A DNA stretch of 64,000 nt, from the NCBI GenBank assembly GCA_905234475.1, contig CAJOHX010000005.1, positions 1 to 64,000 on the forward strand, written 5' to 3'. The position numbers and the translations under genes are program-made. Positions 17,955-32,405 of this stretch are shown piece by piece (the first letter of the stretch is position 1; each line of letters opens with the position of its first letter). The notes beneath the pieces were generated by a model, which was given only the letters and a program-made list of their open reading frames with translations, ran no database searches and was not told where the DNA came from. The DNA is from an uncultured Bacteroidales bacterium. GTDB taxonomy: Bacteria; Bacteroidota; Bacteroidia; Bacteroidales; UBA932.

Positions 17955-18889
17955 AGCAGAAAGAACAGCGCGACGCCGATCATGCTGACGGTCACGCCGA
18001 GGATTTCCTTCGGCGTGATCTTTTGTTTGTAGATCAGCGCGTAGGGGAGGAGGATGAGTACGGGGGTGAGCGCCATCAGGGTGGAGGCGATGCCGGCGCG
18101 GGCGTACTGCACGGCCATCAGCGAGAGCGACACGCCGATGAAGGGCCCGAAGAGGGTGGTTAGGGCGGTGTACTTCATGCCGCCGCGGTTGTGGACCGCT
18201 TCGCGCAGCTTCGGCAATTGCCCGATCAGGGCCATCCAGAGGAAGAATCCGGCCGTGCCCACCAGCGAACGGATCATCGTGGAAGCAAAGGGGAGCGCCC
18301 AGTCGAACGCCGCAGGGGCGCCGGCGGGCAGGGCCGCCTCGTAGTGCTGCATGCCGATCTTGCTCAGGACAAGCCCCACGCCCTGGCCGAGTGCGGCTCC
18401 GATGCCGAGCAGTACGCCCTTGAGGGGCAGGCGCAGCGAGAGCCTGCGGCCGTCCCCGGAGCGGCTGAGAATGGAGATGGCGATACCCGTCAGGGTCACG
18501 GCCATGGCCAGCCAGGAGCGCCAGGAGAGCGTCTCGCCGAGCATGGCCCAGCCGGCGACGGCGGCAAACAGCGGCGCGAGCGTCATGAAGAGCTGGCCGA
18601 AGCGGGCGCCGATCACCACGTAGGAATTAAACAGGCAGAAATCCCCGAACACATAGCCAACCAGCGCGGACAGGCCCATCCATAGCCAGGTCTTGCCGTC
18701 GGCATAGACAGGGTAAGGCTGCCCGAGCACAATCCACAGCAATACGGCGAGCAGGACGGATGAGAAGGCCAGCCGGAAGATATTGGTGCTCATCGCTCCG
18801 ATCCGGCGGCTTGCCTGGTCGGCGAAGAGCGCGGTGGCCGTCCACAGGACAGCTACCGCCAGCGAAATGATTTCTCCGAGATATTGCAT
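17951..18889 (-). CDS. EamA/DMT-family transporter
   Basis: About 10 TM segments with EamA-like duplication; start set to MQYLGEIISL behind minus-strand TATTTTTG (18912-18919). Confidence 0.8.
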   Translation of the reverse strand: MQYLGEIISLAVAVLWTATALFADQASRRIGAMSTNIFRLAFSSVLLAVLLWIVLGQPYPVYADGKTWLWMGLSALVGYVFGDFCLFNSYVVIGARFGQLFMTLAPLFAAVAGWAMLGETLSWRSWLAMAVTLTGIAISILSRSGDGRRLSLRLPLKGVLLGIGAALGQGVGLVLSKIGMQHYEAALPAGAPAAFDWALPFASTMIRSLVGTAGFFLWMALIGQLPKLREAVHNRGGMKYTALTTLFGPFIGVSLSLMAVQYARAGIASTLMALTPVLILLPYALIYKQKITPKEILGVTVSMIGVALFFLL

Positions 18890-18933
18890 ACAATACTGAC
18901 CAACCTGGGGGCAAAAATACAAATTAAAATCAT

Positions 18934-18941
18934 TATATTTG
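18934..18941 (+). promoter_or_regulatory. -7 box TATATTTG upstream of dcu gene
   Basis: Exact TAnnTTTG. Confidence 0.55.
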
Positions 18942-18976
18942 TTGGTTAGACGATAATACTAAAACGAGATACCCCT

Positions 18977-20353
18977 ATGTCTTTTGTCATGATTATTGAG
19001 CTGCTGATCGTGCTGGCCGCCCTGTATGTGGGTTCGCGCTACGGCAGCCTGGCGCTGGGCGCCATTTCCGGCATTGGCCTCGCCATCCTCGTGTTCGGTT
19101 TCGGGCTCAAGCCCGGCACGCCGCCGACGGACGTCATCTACATCATCATCGCCGCTGTGACCTGCGCCGGCACGCTCCAGGCCTCCGGCGGTATGGACTG
19201 GATGATCCAGGTGGCGGAGCGGCTCCTGCGCAAGCATCCCGACCATATCACGTTCCTGGGCCCGCTGACGACCTTCTTCCTGACGGTGCTGGTGGGCACG
19301 GGGCATGTCGTTTACACGATCATGCCGATCATCTGCGACATCGCCCTCAAGAAGGACATCCGTCCCGAGCGCCCCTGCGGCGTGGCTTCCATCGCCTCGC
19401 AGGTGGGCATCACCTGCTCGCCGATCGCCGCCGCCGTGGTCGCTTTCGTGACGATCTCCAACGCCAACGGCTTCATGGTGTCCATCCCGCAGGTACTCAT
19501 GGTCACGATCCCGGCCTGCCTGTGCGGGCTGATGTGCGCCGCTGCGGCTTCCTACAAGCGTGGCAAGGACCTGGACAAGGATCCGGAATTCCTGAAGCGC
19601 AAGGCGGATCCCGAGATGTATAAGTATATGTACGGCAACAGCGCTACGACCCTGGACAAGGTGATCACCAAAGAGGCCAAGGCCTCCGTGTTCATCTTCC
19701 TGGGCGCGCTGCTCGTCATCGTGGCCTTCGCGTTCTGCCAGATGCTTCATGTGAAGGATGGCAGCACGGTCGCGGAAGCCATCAAGCTGCCGAAGATGAA
19801 CATCATCATCCAGATCATCATGCTCACGGCCGCTGCCGCCAACATCATGTTCTGCAAGGCGCAGCCCAAGAAGGCCGTCGGCGGCGCCGTGTGGCAGTCC
19901 GGCATGGTGGCCGTGGTGGCCATCTACGGCATCGCCTGGCTGGCTGACACCTATTTCGGCAACTACCTGGATGAGATGAAAGTCATGCTGGCGGATCTCG
20001 TGACCAACTATCCCTGGTCAATCGCGTTCGTGTTTTTCCTGGTGTCCGTGTTGATCAACAGCCAGGGTGCCGTGGTCGTGGCGATGCTTCCACTCGCGTA
20101 CGAGCTGGGTATTCCGGGTCCCGTGCTGCTGGGCGTGCTGCCGAGCGTATACGGCTATTTCTTCATCCCGAACTATCCTTCCGATATTGCCACGGTCAAC
20201 TTCGACCGCTCCGGGACGACCAAGATTGGCAAGTATCTGCTCAACCACAGCTTCATGATGCCGGGCCTGATCAGCGTCACCGTGTCCACGATCCTGGGCT
20301 ACCTGATTGCCAATGTGGCCTTCCACGGCTACTTCACCACCTTCATCCAATAA
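18977..20353 (+). CDS. Anaerobic C4-dicarboxylate transporter (DcuA/DcuB family)
   Basis: GTGHVVYTIMPIICDIALKKDIRPERPCGVASIASQVGITCSPIAAAVV. Confidence 0.9.
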   Translation: MSFVMIIELLIVLAALYVGSRYGSLALGAISGIGLAILVFGFGLKPGTPPTDVIYIIIAAVTCAGTLQASGGMDWMIQVAERLLRKHPDHITFLGPLTTFFLTVLVGTGHVVYTIMPIICDIALKKDIRPERPCGVASIASQVGITCSPIAAAVVAFVTISNANGFMVSIPQVLMVTIPACLCGLMCAAAASYKRGKDLDKDPEFLKRKADPEMYKYMYGNSATTLDKVITKEAKASVFIFLGALLVIVAFAFCQMLHVKDGSTVAEAIKLPKMNIIIQIIMLTAAAANIMFCKAQPKKAVGGAVWQSGMVAVVAIYGIAWLADTYFGNYLDEMKVMLADLVTNYPWSIAFVFFLVSVLINSQGAVVVAMLPLAYELGIPGPVLLGVLPSVYGYFFIPNYPSDIATVNFDRSGTTKIGKYLLNHSFMMPGLISVTVSTILGYLIANVAFHGYFTTFIQ

Positions 20354-20368
20354 ATCATTATTAAAAAC

Positions 20369-23224
20369 ATGCGATTGAATAAAACCTTTCTTCTGATCCC
20401 TGTCCTGTGCCTTCTGGCTGCGTGCAGCGGCCCTGTGAGCAAGCGGGGAGACAGCGTGACCGTGCAGGTCGCACAGTTGTACGACGGCAGTCCGGGCCAG
20501 CTCCGGCTGCAATGGGTGGCCGAAGACATCGTCCGCGTGAGCGCGACGCCGGAGCGCAGGTTCTCCACCCGGCCCAGCCTGATGGTGGTCCCGCAGGCGG
20601 GCTACCGCGGTTTCCGGCTCTCTGAGACGGATGCCGCCGTGGTGGCGGAAAGCCCGTCGCTGCGCGTCGAGGTGGACAAGACCTCGGGCGCTGTGCGCTT
20701 CCTGGACGCCTCCGGGCGTGAACTGCTCGGCGAAGTTGCCGGTGGCGGCAAGAGCTTCACCCCCATCGAGGTGGAAGGGAAGAAGGAATACTCGGTGCGC
20801 CAGGTCTTCGACTCGCCGGACGACGAGGCCTTCTACGGCCTGGGCCAGCAGCAGTCGCTGGAATTCAACCACAAGGGGCTCGACGAAGAGCTCTACCAGT
20901 ACAATACCAAGATTTCCGTCCCCTTCGTGTGGAGCACGCGCGGCTACGGCTTGCTCTGGGACAGCAACGCCTGGAGCCGCTGGGGCAATCCCGAGCCGTA
21001 CCGTCAGCTGCAGCGCGTCTTCAAGCTATATGACAAAGATGGCGTGGAAGGGGCCCTGACCGGCACCTACAAGCCCCTGCGCGGCGAGCCGCTGGTCCAG
21101 CGCGAGGATTCGCTCTTCTATGAGAATGAGCAGATGGTCCAGCTGCTGCCGAAAATGCGCCTCAAAGGCGCCGAGGTCAATTATGAGGGCTCTCTGGTAG
21201 CGCCCGAGACGGGCGAATACAGCTTCATCCTCTACTATGCCGGCTACCAGCGTGTCTGGATCGGCGGGGAGGAGGTCGTGACCGAGCGCTGGCGTCCGGC
21301 GTGGAATCCCAATTCCTACAAGTTCTCCGTGCATCTCACGGCGGGGGAGAAGACCCCGATCCGCGTGTCCTGGCGCCCGGACGGCGACGTGTCCTACCTG
21401 GGCCTGCGTGTGGCTGATTTCCGCACGCCCGAGGAGCGCGGACAGCTGTCGTTCTGGTCGGAGATGAATCCGGAGATTGATTACTATTTCATCGCCGGGG
21501 AGAATGCCGATAAAGTAATCGCCGGCTACCGCAGGCTCACCGGCAAGGCGCAGGTGATGCCGCGCTGGGCCTTCGGCTTCTGGCAGAGCCGCGAGCGCTA
21601 CACCACGCAGGAAGAGCTGGTCGGCACGCTCGCGGAGTTCCGCCGCCGGGGCATCCCGGTGGACAACATCGTCCAGGACTGGCACTACTGGCTGGAGGAT
21701 CAGTGGGGGAGCCACGAATTCGACGCCTCGCGCTATCCGGACCCGGAAAAGATGCTGGACGACGTGCATGCCATGCACGGCCGCTTCATGATCAGCGTCT
21801 GGCCGAAATTCTATACCAACACGGACCACTACAAGGAGCTCAAGGCCGCCGGTTTTGCCTACACGCATGCGGAGGATACGGGTCTCGTGGACTGGCTCAA
21901 CCATCCCCAGACCTTCTATGACGCCTACGCCGAAGGCGGGCGCAAGATGTTCTGGCGCCAGATGGACGAGAGCCTCTATACCCGCTATGGCAAAAAGATC
22001 GACGCCTGGTGGATGGATGCCAGCGAGCCCAACCTGCGGGACTGCCTCCCGTGGGACTATTTCAAGTGGCTGCTGACGCCCACGGCGCTGGGTCCCTCGA
22101 CGGAATATTTCAACGCCTATTCCCTCGTCAACGCGCAGGCGATTTACGAAGGCCAGCGGGGCGTGGACCCCGACAAGCGGGTGTTCCTGCTCACGCGAAA
22201 CGGCTTCGCCGGCCTGCAGCGCTACTCGACGGCCAGCTGGAGCGGCGACATCGGCACCAGCTGGCTGGACATGCATGCCCAGATGGCTGCGGGCCTCAAT
22301 TATTCGATGAGCGGCATCCCGTTCTGGGGCATGGACATCGGCGGCTTCTGCGTGGAGGACCGTTTCTCCATGGCGCAGCGCGTATTTGACGCGACCGGCA
22401 GGGAGACGCCCGACCTGAAAGAATGGCGGGAACTCCAGACGCGCTGGCACCAGTTCGGCACCTTTGTGCCGCTGTTCCGCACGCACGGCCAGTGGCCGAC
22501 CCGCGAGCTCTGGAACATTGCTCCGGAGGGCTCCGAGACTTATGAGAGCATCCTCTACTACATGAAGCTTCGCTACCGCCTGATGCCGTACCTGTACTCG
22601 ATTGGCGGCGCCATCCATTTCGAGGATGCGACGATGCTGCGCGGTCTTCCGATGGACTTCCCGGACGATCCGGCGGTGCGCAATCTCGACGACCAGTGGC
22701 TCTTCGGCCCGGCGCTCATGCCGGCGCCGGTCTATGAATACGGCGCCCGCAGCCGCCGGGTGCATTTCCCGGCAGGGAGCGACTGGTACGACTTCTACGA
22801 CGGCCGCCTGATCCGCGGCGGGCAGGATCTGGAAGTCGCTGCCCCGTACAGCCGCATTCCGTTGTACGTGCGCGCGGGCTCCATCGTGCCGGTCGGACCG
22901 GACATGCAGTGGTCCGACGAGAAAGCCGCCGATCCGATCCGGATCTTTGTGTATGCCGGCGCTGACGCCCGGTTCACCCTCTACGAGGACGAGAATGTCA
23001 ACTACAACTACGAGAAAGGCGCCTATGCGATGATTCCGCTGCGCTATGACGATGCATCCCGTACCCTGCAGATCGGGGCCCGCGAGGGATCGTTCCCGGG
23101 CATGCTGCAGGAGCGTACCTTCATCGTGGTGCCGGTGGATGCGGCGCACCCCGTGGCCAGCGCGACGGACGCCCCGGGTATCGAACTCCGCTACACAGGA
23201 GAGGAAGTGATAGTAAAACTGTAA
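20369..23224 (+). CDS. Glycoside hydrolase family 31 (alpha-xylosidase-like) with PA14-like insert, lipoprotein
   Basis: LLAACSG lipobox; PRWAFGFWQSRERY, DAWWMDASEPN, FWGMDIGGF; PA14-like stretch LVAPETGEYSFILYYAGYQRVWIGGEEV. Confidence 0.9.
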   Translation: MRLNKTFLLIPVLCLLAACSGPVSKRGDSVTVQVAQLYDGSPGQLRLQWVAEDIVRVSATPERRFSTRPSLMVVPQAGYRGFRLSETDAAVVAESPSLRVEVDKTSGAVRFLDASGRELLGEVAGGGKSFTPIEVEGKKEYSVRQVFDSPDDEAFYGLGQQQSLEFNHKGLDEELYQYNTKISVPFVWSTRGYGLLWDSNAWSRWGNPEPYRQLQRVFKLYDKDGVEGALTGTYKPLRGEPLVQREDSLFYENEQMVQLLPKMRLKGAEVNYEGSLVAPETGEYSFILYYAGYQRVWIGGEEVVTERWRPAWNPNSYKFSVHLTAGEKTPIRVSWRPDGDVSYLGLRVADFRTPEERGQLSFWSEMNPEIDYYFIAGENADKVIAGYRRLTGKAQVMPRWAFGFWQSRERYTTQEELVGTLAEFRRRGIPVDNIVQDWHYWLEDQWGSHEFDASRYPDPEKMLDDVHAMHGRFMISVWPKFYTNTDHYKELKAAGFAYTHAEDTGLVDWLNHPQTFYDAYAEGGRKMFWRQMDESLYTRYGKKIDAWWMDASEPNLRDCLPWDYFKWLLTPTALGPSTEYFNAYSLVNAQAIYEGQRGVDPDKRVFLLTRNGFAGLQRYSTASWSGDIGTSWLDMHAQMAAGLNYSMSGIPFWGMDIGGFCVEDRFSMAQRVFDATGRETPDLKEWRELQTRWHQFGTFVPLFRTHGQWPTRELWNIAPEGSETYESILYYMKLRYRLMPYLYSIGGAIHFEDATMLRGLPMDFPDDPAVRNLDDQWLFGPALMPAPVYEYGARSRRVHFPAGSDWYDFYDGRLIRGGQDLEVAAPYSRIPLYVRAGSIVPVGPDMQWSDEKAADPIRIFVYAGADARFTLYEDENVNYNYEKGAYAMIPLRYDDASRTLQIGAREGSFPGMLQERTFIVVPVDAAHPVASATDAPGIELRYTGEEVIVKL

Positions 23225-23234
23225 CGAATTAGAT

Positions 23235-25559
23235 ATGAGACGTTTGATTATTATTGCGGTGGCCGGCCTTTGCCTGCTGACCGCTTGCCAGAAGCGGAAT
23301 GCGGCCGCCCCGGCCATTCCGCGCGATGCGGACATCGAGGCGCGCGTGGAGAAGGTCCTGCGCGGGATGACCCTGGAAGAGAAGGCGGGCCAGATGGTCC
23401 AGCTGACCATCATGACCCTCGAGGATGATACCCACGAGGCGCTGGATCCGGCCAAACTGGAGCTGATCCTCGGCAAGTACAAGATCGGCTCCATCCTCAA
23501 TGTGATGAACGACCGCGCCCACACGCGGGCGGAGACGGCGGAGATGGTCCGCCAGATCCAGGAGAAATCGATGGAGCTCATCGGCATCCCCTGCATATAC
23601 GGTATCGACATGATCCATGGGGCGAGCTACCTCACGGACGGGACTTTCTTCCCGCAGGAGATCAACCTGGCCGCCACCTTCAACCGGAAATATGCCGCCC
23701 AGATGGGTGAGGCGATGGCCTACGAGACCCGCGCGGCCATGGTGCCGTGGGTGTTCTCCCCGGTGATGGATCTCGGCCGCGACGCGCGCTGGCCGCGCCT
23801 CTGGGAGAGCTGGGGCGAGGATCCGTACCTGTCTTCAGAGATGTCTGTGGCGGAGACGGTGGCCCTGCAGGGTGCTGATCCGAACCATGTTGACCTGGAG
23901 CATGTCGCCGTGAGCGTCAAGCATTTCATGGCTTATGGCGCCCCGCTCAGCGGCAAGGACCGCACGCCCGCCTATCTGGCGGAGAACGACCTGCGCGAGC
24001 GCTATTTCCGCCCCTTCAAGGAGTGTTTCGAGGCGGGCGCGCTGACGGCGATGATCAATTCCGCTTCGATCAACGGCGTGCCTACCCACGCCAACCGCAG
24101 GCTCCTGACCGGCTGGGTCAAGGAAGACCTGAACTGGGACGGCATGATGGTCACCGACTGGGGAGATATCGACAACCTCTATGTCCGGGACCATGTGGCT
24201 GCTAACAAGGAGGAAGCGATTGCCCTCGGCATCAATGCCGGTATTGACATGATCATGGACGCGTACGATCCCGACTGCTGCATGCAACTGTGTGCGGCGG
24301 TGAGCGACGGGTTAATCCCGATGTCCCGCGTCGACGATGCCGTGCGCCGTGTGCTGCGGCTCAAATTCCGCCTGGGGCTCTTCGACAACCCGACCTGGGA
24401 CGTGAGCGGCTATGACCGTTTCGGCTCCGACGAATTCAAGGCGCAGTCGTATGCAGCGGCCGTCGAGTCGCTGGTGCTGCTCAAGAACGACGGGAACCTT
24501 CTCCCGCTCGCTCCCGGCAGGCGTATCCTCGTGGCGGGTCCGAACGCCAACTCGATCCGGACCCTGAACGGCGGCTGGTCCTACACCTGGCAGGGCTTTG
24601 GCGCCGACCTCTTCGCACCGGACTGCAACACCATCCTGAAGGCGCTCCAGAAGCGTTTCGGCGCCGCAAATGTGATCTATGAGCCCGGCGTGACCTACCA
24701 GGACATTCCGATGGCCTGGGAGCTGGAGAACGCCCCGCAGATCGACCGGGCGGTGGCGGCTGCACGCCGTGCCGACGTGATCGTGTGCTGCGTGGGTGAG
24801 AATACCTACTGCGAGACGCCCGGCAACATGAACGACCTTAATCTTTCCGCCAATCAGAAGGAGCTGGTCCGTGCCCTGGCGAAGACCGGCAAGCCGCTGG
24901 TGCTGGTGCTGAACGAGGGCCGGCCGCGTATCATCGGCGACATCGAGCCGCTTGCCGGCGCCGTTGTGGACGTGATGCTGCCCGGCAATTACGGCGGCGA
25001 TGCCCTGGCGGCGCTGCTCGCCGGCGACGAGAACTTCTCCGGCAAGCTCCCGTTCACCTATTCCAAGCACATCAACTCGCTGCACAACTATGACTACAAG
25101 GTCTCCGAGCACCGCGAGGTGATGGAAGGCTCCTACAACTACGACGCCGTGATGGACATCCAGTGGCCCTTCGGCTACGGCCTGAGCTATACGTCCTTCG
25201 CCTACAGCAACCTGCGCACCGACGCGACCTCGTTCCGTTCCGGCGACGTGCTGCACTTCAGCGTGGACGTGACCAATACGGGCAGCCGCAGCGGCAAGGA
25301 AGCCGTGTTGCTTTATTCCAGCGACATCGTCGCGAGCATTATTCCGGACGTGAAGCGCCTGCGTGCCTTCGACAAGGTCTGCCTGGAGGCAGGGGAGACG
25401 AAGACGGTGGAATTCGACGTCCCGGCCGACGAACTCTCGTTCGTGGGCGACGACAACCGCTGGCGGCTGGAGGAGGGCGATTTCCGCATCTCCTGCGGCG
25501 GACAGGCCGTGACGGTGCATTGCACGCAGACGCGGGTGTGGGACAATCCGAACCGGTAA
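23235..25559 (+). CDS. Glycoside hydrolase family 3 (beta-glucosidase-like)
   Basis: EEKAGQMVQL, MMVTDWGDI, LPFTYSKHINSLHNYDYK, FPFGYGLSYTSF-type motif; FnIII-like C-terminus. Confidence 0.9.
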   Translation: MRRLIIIAVAGLCLLTACQKRNAAAPAIPRDADIEARVEKVLRGMTLEEKAGQMVQLTIMTLEDDTHEALDPAKLELILGKYKIGSILNVMNDRAHTRAETAEMVRQIQEKSMELIGIPCIYGIDMIHGASYLTDGTFFPQEINLAATFNRKYAAQMGEAMAYETRAAMVPWVFSPVMDLGRDARWPRLWESWGEDPYLSSEMSVAETVALQGADPNHVDLEHVAVSVKHFMAYGAPLSGKDRTPAYLAENDLRERYFRPFKECFEAGALTAMINSASINGVPTHANRRLLTGWVKEDLNWDGMMVTDWGDIDNLYVRDHVAANKEEAIALGINAGIDMIMDAYDPDCCMQLCAAVSDGLIPMSRVDDAVRRVLRLKFRLGLFDNPTWDVSGYDRFGSDEFKAQSYAAAVESLVLLKNDGNLLPLAPGRRILVAGPNANSIRTLNGGWSYTWQGFGADLFAPDCNTILKALQKRFGAANVIYEPGVTYQDIPMAWELENAPQIDRAVAAARRADVIVCCVGENTYCETPGNMNDLNLSANQKELVRALAKTGKPLVLVLNEGRPRIIGDIEPLAGAVVDVMLPGNYGGDALAALLAGDENFSGKLPFTYSKHINSLHNYDYKVSEHREVMEGSYNYDAVMDIQWPFGYGLSYTSFAYSNLRTDATSFRSGDVLHFSVDVTNTGSRSGKEAVLLYSSDIVASIIPDVKRLRAFDKVCLEAGETKTVEFDVPADELSFVGDDNRWRLEEGDFRISCGGQAVTVHCTQTRVWDNPNR

Positions 25560-25586
25560 GGTTATTATTTATTTATTTTTTATTAT

Positions 25587-25620
25587 CTTCACGGCAGATA
25601 TTCGTTTATTTGCCGTGAAG
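25587..25620 (+). other. Perfect 10-bp inverted repeat overlapping GTG start codon
   Basis: CTTCACGGCA-N14-TGCCGTGAAG; GTG at 25615-25617 in right arm. Confidence 0.8.
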
Positions 25621-26838
25621 CCTTTTAAATATTCCCTGACCCTTTTGGGATTGCTGGTCTGCTGCCTTGCTTTCGGCCAGACCGACTCGCTCCGCTTCGT
25701 TGTCCGCGGATCCGTGGTGGATGCCGACAACGGCCGGCCCCTGTCCTATGTCTCTGTGACCCTGCCGGGCACGAACTACGCCACCGTCACCAACGCCGAC
25801 GGCACGTTCGTAATCAAGTCCGACTCCGAGCCGCACTCCGTCACGTTCTCGCTGCTGGGTTACAAGGTGGCCACCGTCCCGGCGGACCGCGACAAGGACA
25901 TGCGCGTGTTCCTCTCGCGCGGTCCCTTCACGCTGGATCCGGCCACGGTCCTCACCGGCGACCCGTACACGATCCTGCGGACCGCGATCTACAAGATCCA
26001 GGACAACTGCCCGTCGGAGCCGGAGCTGTTCGACTGCTTCTACCGGGAGACGGCGCAGAAGCGCCAGCGCTTCATCTATATTTCCGAGGCGGTCACGAAG
26101 ATGTACAAGACTTCCTTCCGCCCGAACATCGGCTTCGACCGGATGGCGGTGGAGAAGAGCCGCCTGCTGACGAGCCCGCGCAGGGCCGACACCCTGGCCA
26201 TCAAGGTGATGGGTGGTCCTACGCAGGCCGTAGACCTGGACGTTGTCAAGAACCGCATGCTTGTTCTTAACGAACAGGACCTGGACAATTATTATTTCAC
26301 GATGCTTGAGCCGGAGATGATCGACGACCGCCGCCAGATCGTTATCGGCGTGGAGCCGGCGCGCGACCTTGAATATGCCCTCCATACGGGACGCATCTAT
26401 ATCGACCAGGAGACCCTTTCCTTCACGCGCATCGAACTCTCGCTGGACATGTCGGATCCCGACAAGGCCACGCGCGTGATGCTGGTGCGCAAGCCCTCGG
26501 ATATCCGTTTCAAACCCAAGGAAATGACGCTGCTGCTGAACTACAAGCGGGAGGATGACAAGAGCCGTCTGAGCTATGTCCGCACGGTCTTCCGCTTCGA
26601 CTGCGACGCCCGCAGGCGCCTTTGGCGGACGGAATTCACCGCCGTGGCGGAGATGGTCGTAACCAACCGCTACATCGGCGAGGCGGTGGTGCCGATCGAC
26701 CGCAAGGAGAGCTTCCGCAGCCACGACGTCCTGGCCGACAAGACGCAGATGTATGCCGATCCGGACTTTTGGAAGGACTATAATATCATTGAGCCGACCG
26801 AAAGCCTGGAACACGCTATCGATCGGCTCAAGAAATAG
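25615..26838 (+). CDS. Carboxypeptidase-like regulatory domain protein (GTG start)
   Basis: VVRGSVVDADNGRPLSYVSVTLPGTNYATVTNADGTFVI. Confidence 0.75.
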   Translation: MKPFKYSLTLLGLLVCCLAFGQTDSLRFVVRGSVVDADNGRPLSYVSVTLPGTNYATVTNADGTFVIKSDSEPHSVTFSLLGYKVATVPADRDKDMRVFLSRGPFTLDPATVLTGDPYTILRTAIYKIQDNCPSEPELFDCFYRETAQKRQRFIYISEAVTKMYKTSFRPNIGFDRMAVEKSRLLTSPRRADTLAIKVMGGPTQAVDLDVVKNRMLVLNEQDLDNYYFTMLEPEMIDDRRQIVIGVEPARDLEYALHTGRIYIDQETLSFTRIELSLDMSDPDKATRVMLVRKPSDIRFKPKEMTLLLNYKREDDKSRLSYVRTVFRFDCDARRRLWRTEFTAVAEMVVTNRYIGEAVVPIDRKESFRSHDVLADKTQMYADPDFWKDYNIIEPTESLEHAIDRLKK

Positions 26839-26850
26839 TTCTGCGGCCTT

Positions 26851-28419
26851 CTATTTCTCCTGGGACCTTCTCCAGGCGAAGTACTCGTCAAGCACCCACA
26901 TGGCGTCCTCGGAAGCGACCGGGGCGGGATGCGGGCCTGCACCCGTCAGGACCATGACCTGGGAATTCTCGTTCTTGAAGAGCGGCCAGGTGGGGAGGTC
27001 AGGATCGTCGCCCTTGCCGTTCGGATCACAGTATTTCGCGAAATTCGTCCAGTACTTGAGCATGTATTTCGCGAGGGCCTGGTCCGTGGGGTTGCGGCTG
27101 CCGTTGGGCCCGTTTGTCCGCAGGCTCTGGAACACGAAGTCCACGTCCTGTCCGTGCGGGGAGGCGTGGCCGTAGCGGCGGTCTCCTTCCGGATACATCG
27201 GATCCTGGTCGAAGTAGTACATGTAGACCGGCTGCTTGCCCGTCTCGTTCTGCAGGCGTCCCCAGATCCAGGTGCCCCAGCCGAAGGCGGAGTCGCGGCC
27301 CAGGTCGCGGGCGGTCTTGCCCACCTTGCCGTCCTTCTCCAGCGGATAGACTGCGAGGAGCTTTTCAGCGTAGTCTTCATAGCGCTCTTTCGTCGCGGCA
27401 ACATGCTCCTTCGGATCCTCGGTGAATCCGAAACTGTCGCCCTCGTCGGAGTTGTAGCCGATCAGCAGGGCCACGTCGTTGTAGTTGCCGGCCTTGTACA
27501 TCTTGTACTGGTCGTCCGGAATCACGTAGCCGTCCGTAATCGGCCAGGCGCCGCCGGTCACGAGCGTCTGCTTGTTGAGCTCGGTGGGGTCGAGAGCGCG
27601 GAGTTCGGCGGCGGTGTTGGCGCCCATGGCCTTGCCGTATTCGACGCCTTCCTGCTCGCAGGTGGCGAGGGTCTGCATGTTTTCACCCGGGTAGGATTTC
27701 GGAAGCACGGGACCGAAGGAACTGCCGCTCTCGGAGATGGCGCCGCGGAACAGGCCTTTGGCCAGCGGGGAGGCGCAGAGCATGCTCACGGAGATGGCAC
27801 CGGCGGATTCGCCGAAGATGGTGACCTTGGCCGGGTCGCCGCCGAACGCGGCGATATTGTCGTGGACCCACTGCAGGGCGGCGATCTGGTCGAGGATGCC
27901 GTAGTTGCCGGAGACATGGTGCGGGTCCTCGGCGCTCAGGGCCGGATGGGCGAAGTAGCCGAGCTTGCCGACGCGGTAGTTGATTGTGACGAGGATTACC
28001 CCCTCGCGTGCGATGGGGGCGCCGTCATACATGGACGAGGAGCCCATGGAGAAGCCGCCGCCATAGATCCAGACCATGACCGGTAGCTTGTCTTTCGGGG
28101 ATTTGGCCGGGGTCCAGAGGTTCAGGTAGAGGCAGTCTTCGCTGGCGTCGCGGGGGAAACCCATGTTGGAGATGGGGCTGGGGCCGAACTTGTCGGCCTG
28201 GCGGACGCCCTCCCAGGGGATTACGGGCTGGGGGGCCTTCCAGCGCAGGTCGCCGACGGGCGGAGCCGCAAACGGGATGCCTTTGAAGATCATCATGTCT
28301 TCTTCGACGACGCCCTGGACGAGACCGCCGGTGACCTTCACGAGGCCCGGCGTCTTAGGCTGGGAGCTGCAGGCCATAAGGGCCAGTGCAGCCACACAGA
28401 ATGTCAGGATTTTTTTCAT
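26851..28419 (-). CDS. Type-B carboxylesterase family lipoprotein
   Basis: MKKILTFCVAALALMACSSQ; EDCLYLNLWTPA, GESAGAISV; start corrected from 28461. Confidence 0.88.
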   Translation of the reverse strand: MKKILTFCVAALALMACSSQPKTPGLVKVTGGLVQGVVEEDMMIFKGIPFAAPPVGDLRWKAPQPVIPWEGVRQADKFGPSPISNMGFPRDASEDCLYLNLWTPAKSPKDKLPVMVWIYGGGFSMGSSSMYDGAPIAREGVILVTINYRVGKLGYFAHPALSAEDPHHVSGNYGILDQIAALQWVHDNIAAFGGDPAKVTIFGESAGAISVSMLCASPLAKGLFRGAISESGSSFGPVLPKSYPGENMQTLATCEQEGVEYGKAMGANTAAELRALDPTELNKQTLVTGGAWPITDGYVIPDDQYKMYKAGNYNDVALLIGYNSDEGDSFGFTEDPKEHVAATKERYEDYAEKLLAVYPLEKDGKVGKTARDLGRDSAFGWGTWIWGRLQNETGKQPVYMYYFDQDPMYPEGDRRYGHASPHGQDVDFVFQSLRTNGPNGSRNPTDQALAKYMLKYWTNFAKYCDPNGKGDDPDLPTWPLFKNENSQVMVLTGAGPHPAPVASEDAMWVLDEYFAWRRSQEK

Positions 28420-28538
28420 ATGAGATCGGTAAAATGAGGTTTCCGACGCAAAATTACGCAATAATCCTGCGTCGGATTTTCACATTCTTTCCGATTCTTT
28501 GGATAATTCTTCCAGCATCTTCTCCTTTAACACAGGGC

Positions 28539-32399
<3,861 letters not shown>

Positions 32400-32405
32400 T
32401 TATTG

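Noticed and set aside
21026-23611. 861-aa antisense ORF opposite GH31
   Set aside because: Shadow frame of a high-GC CDS; no recognisable motifs, while GH31 motifs are on the plus strand
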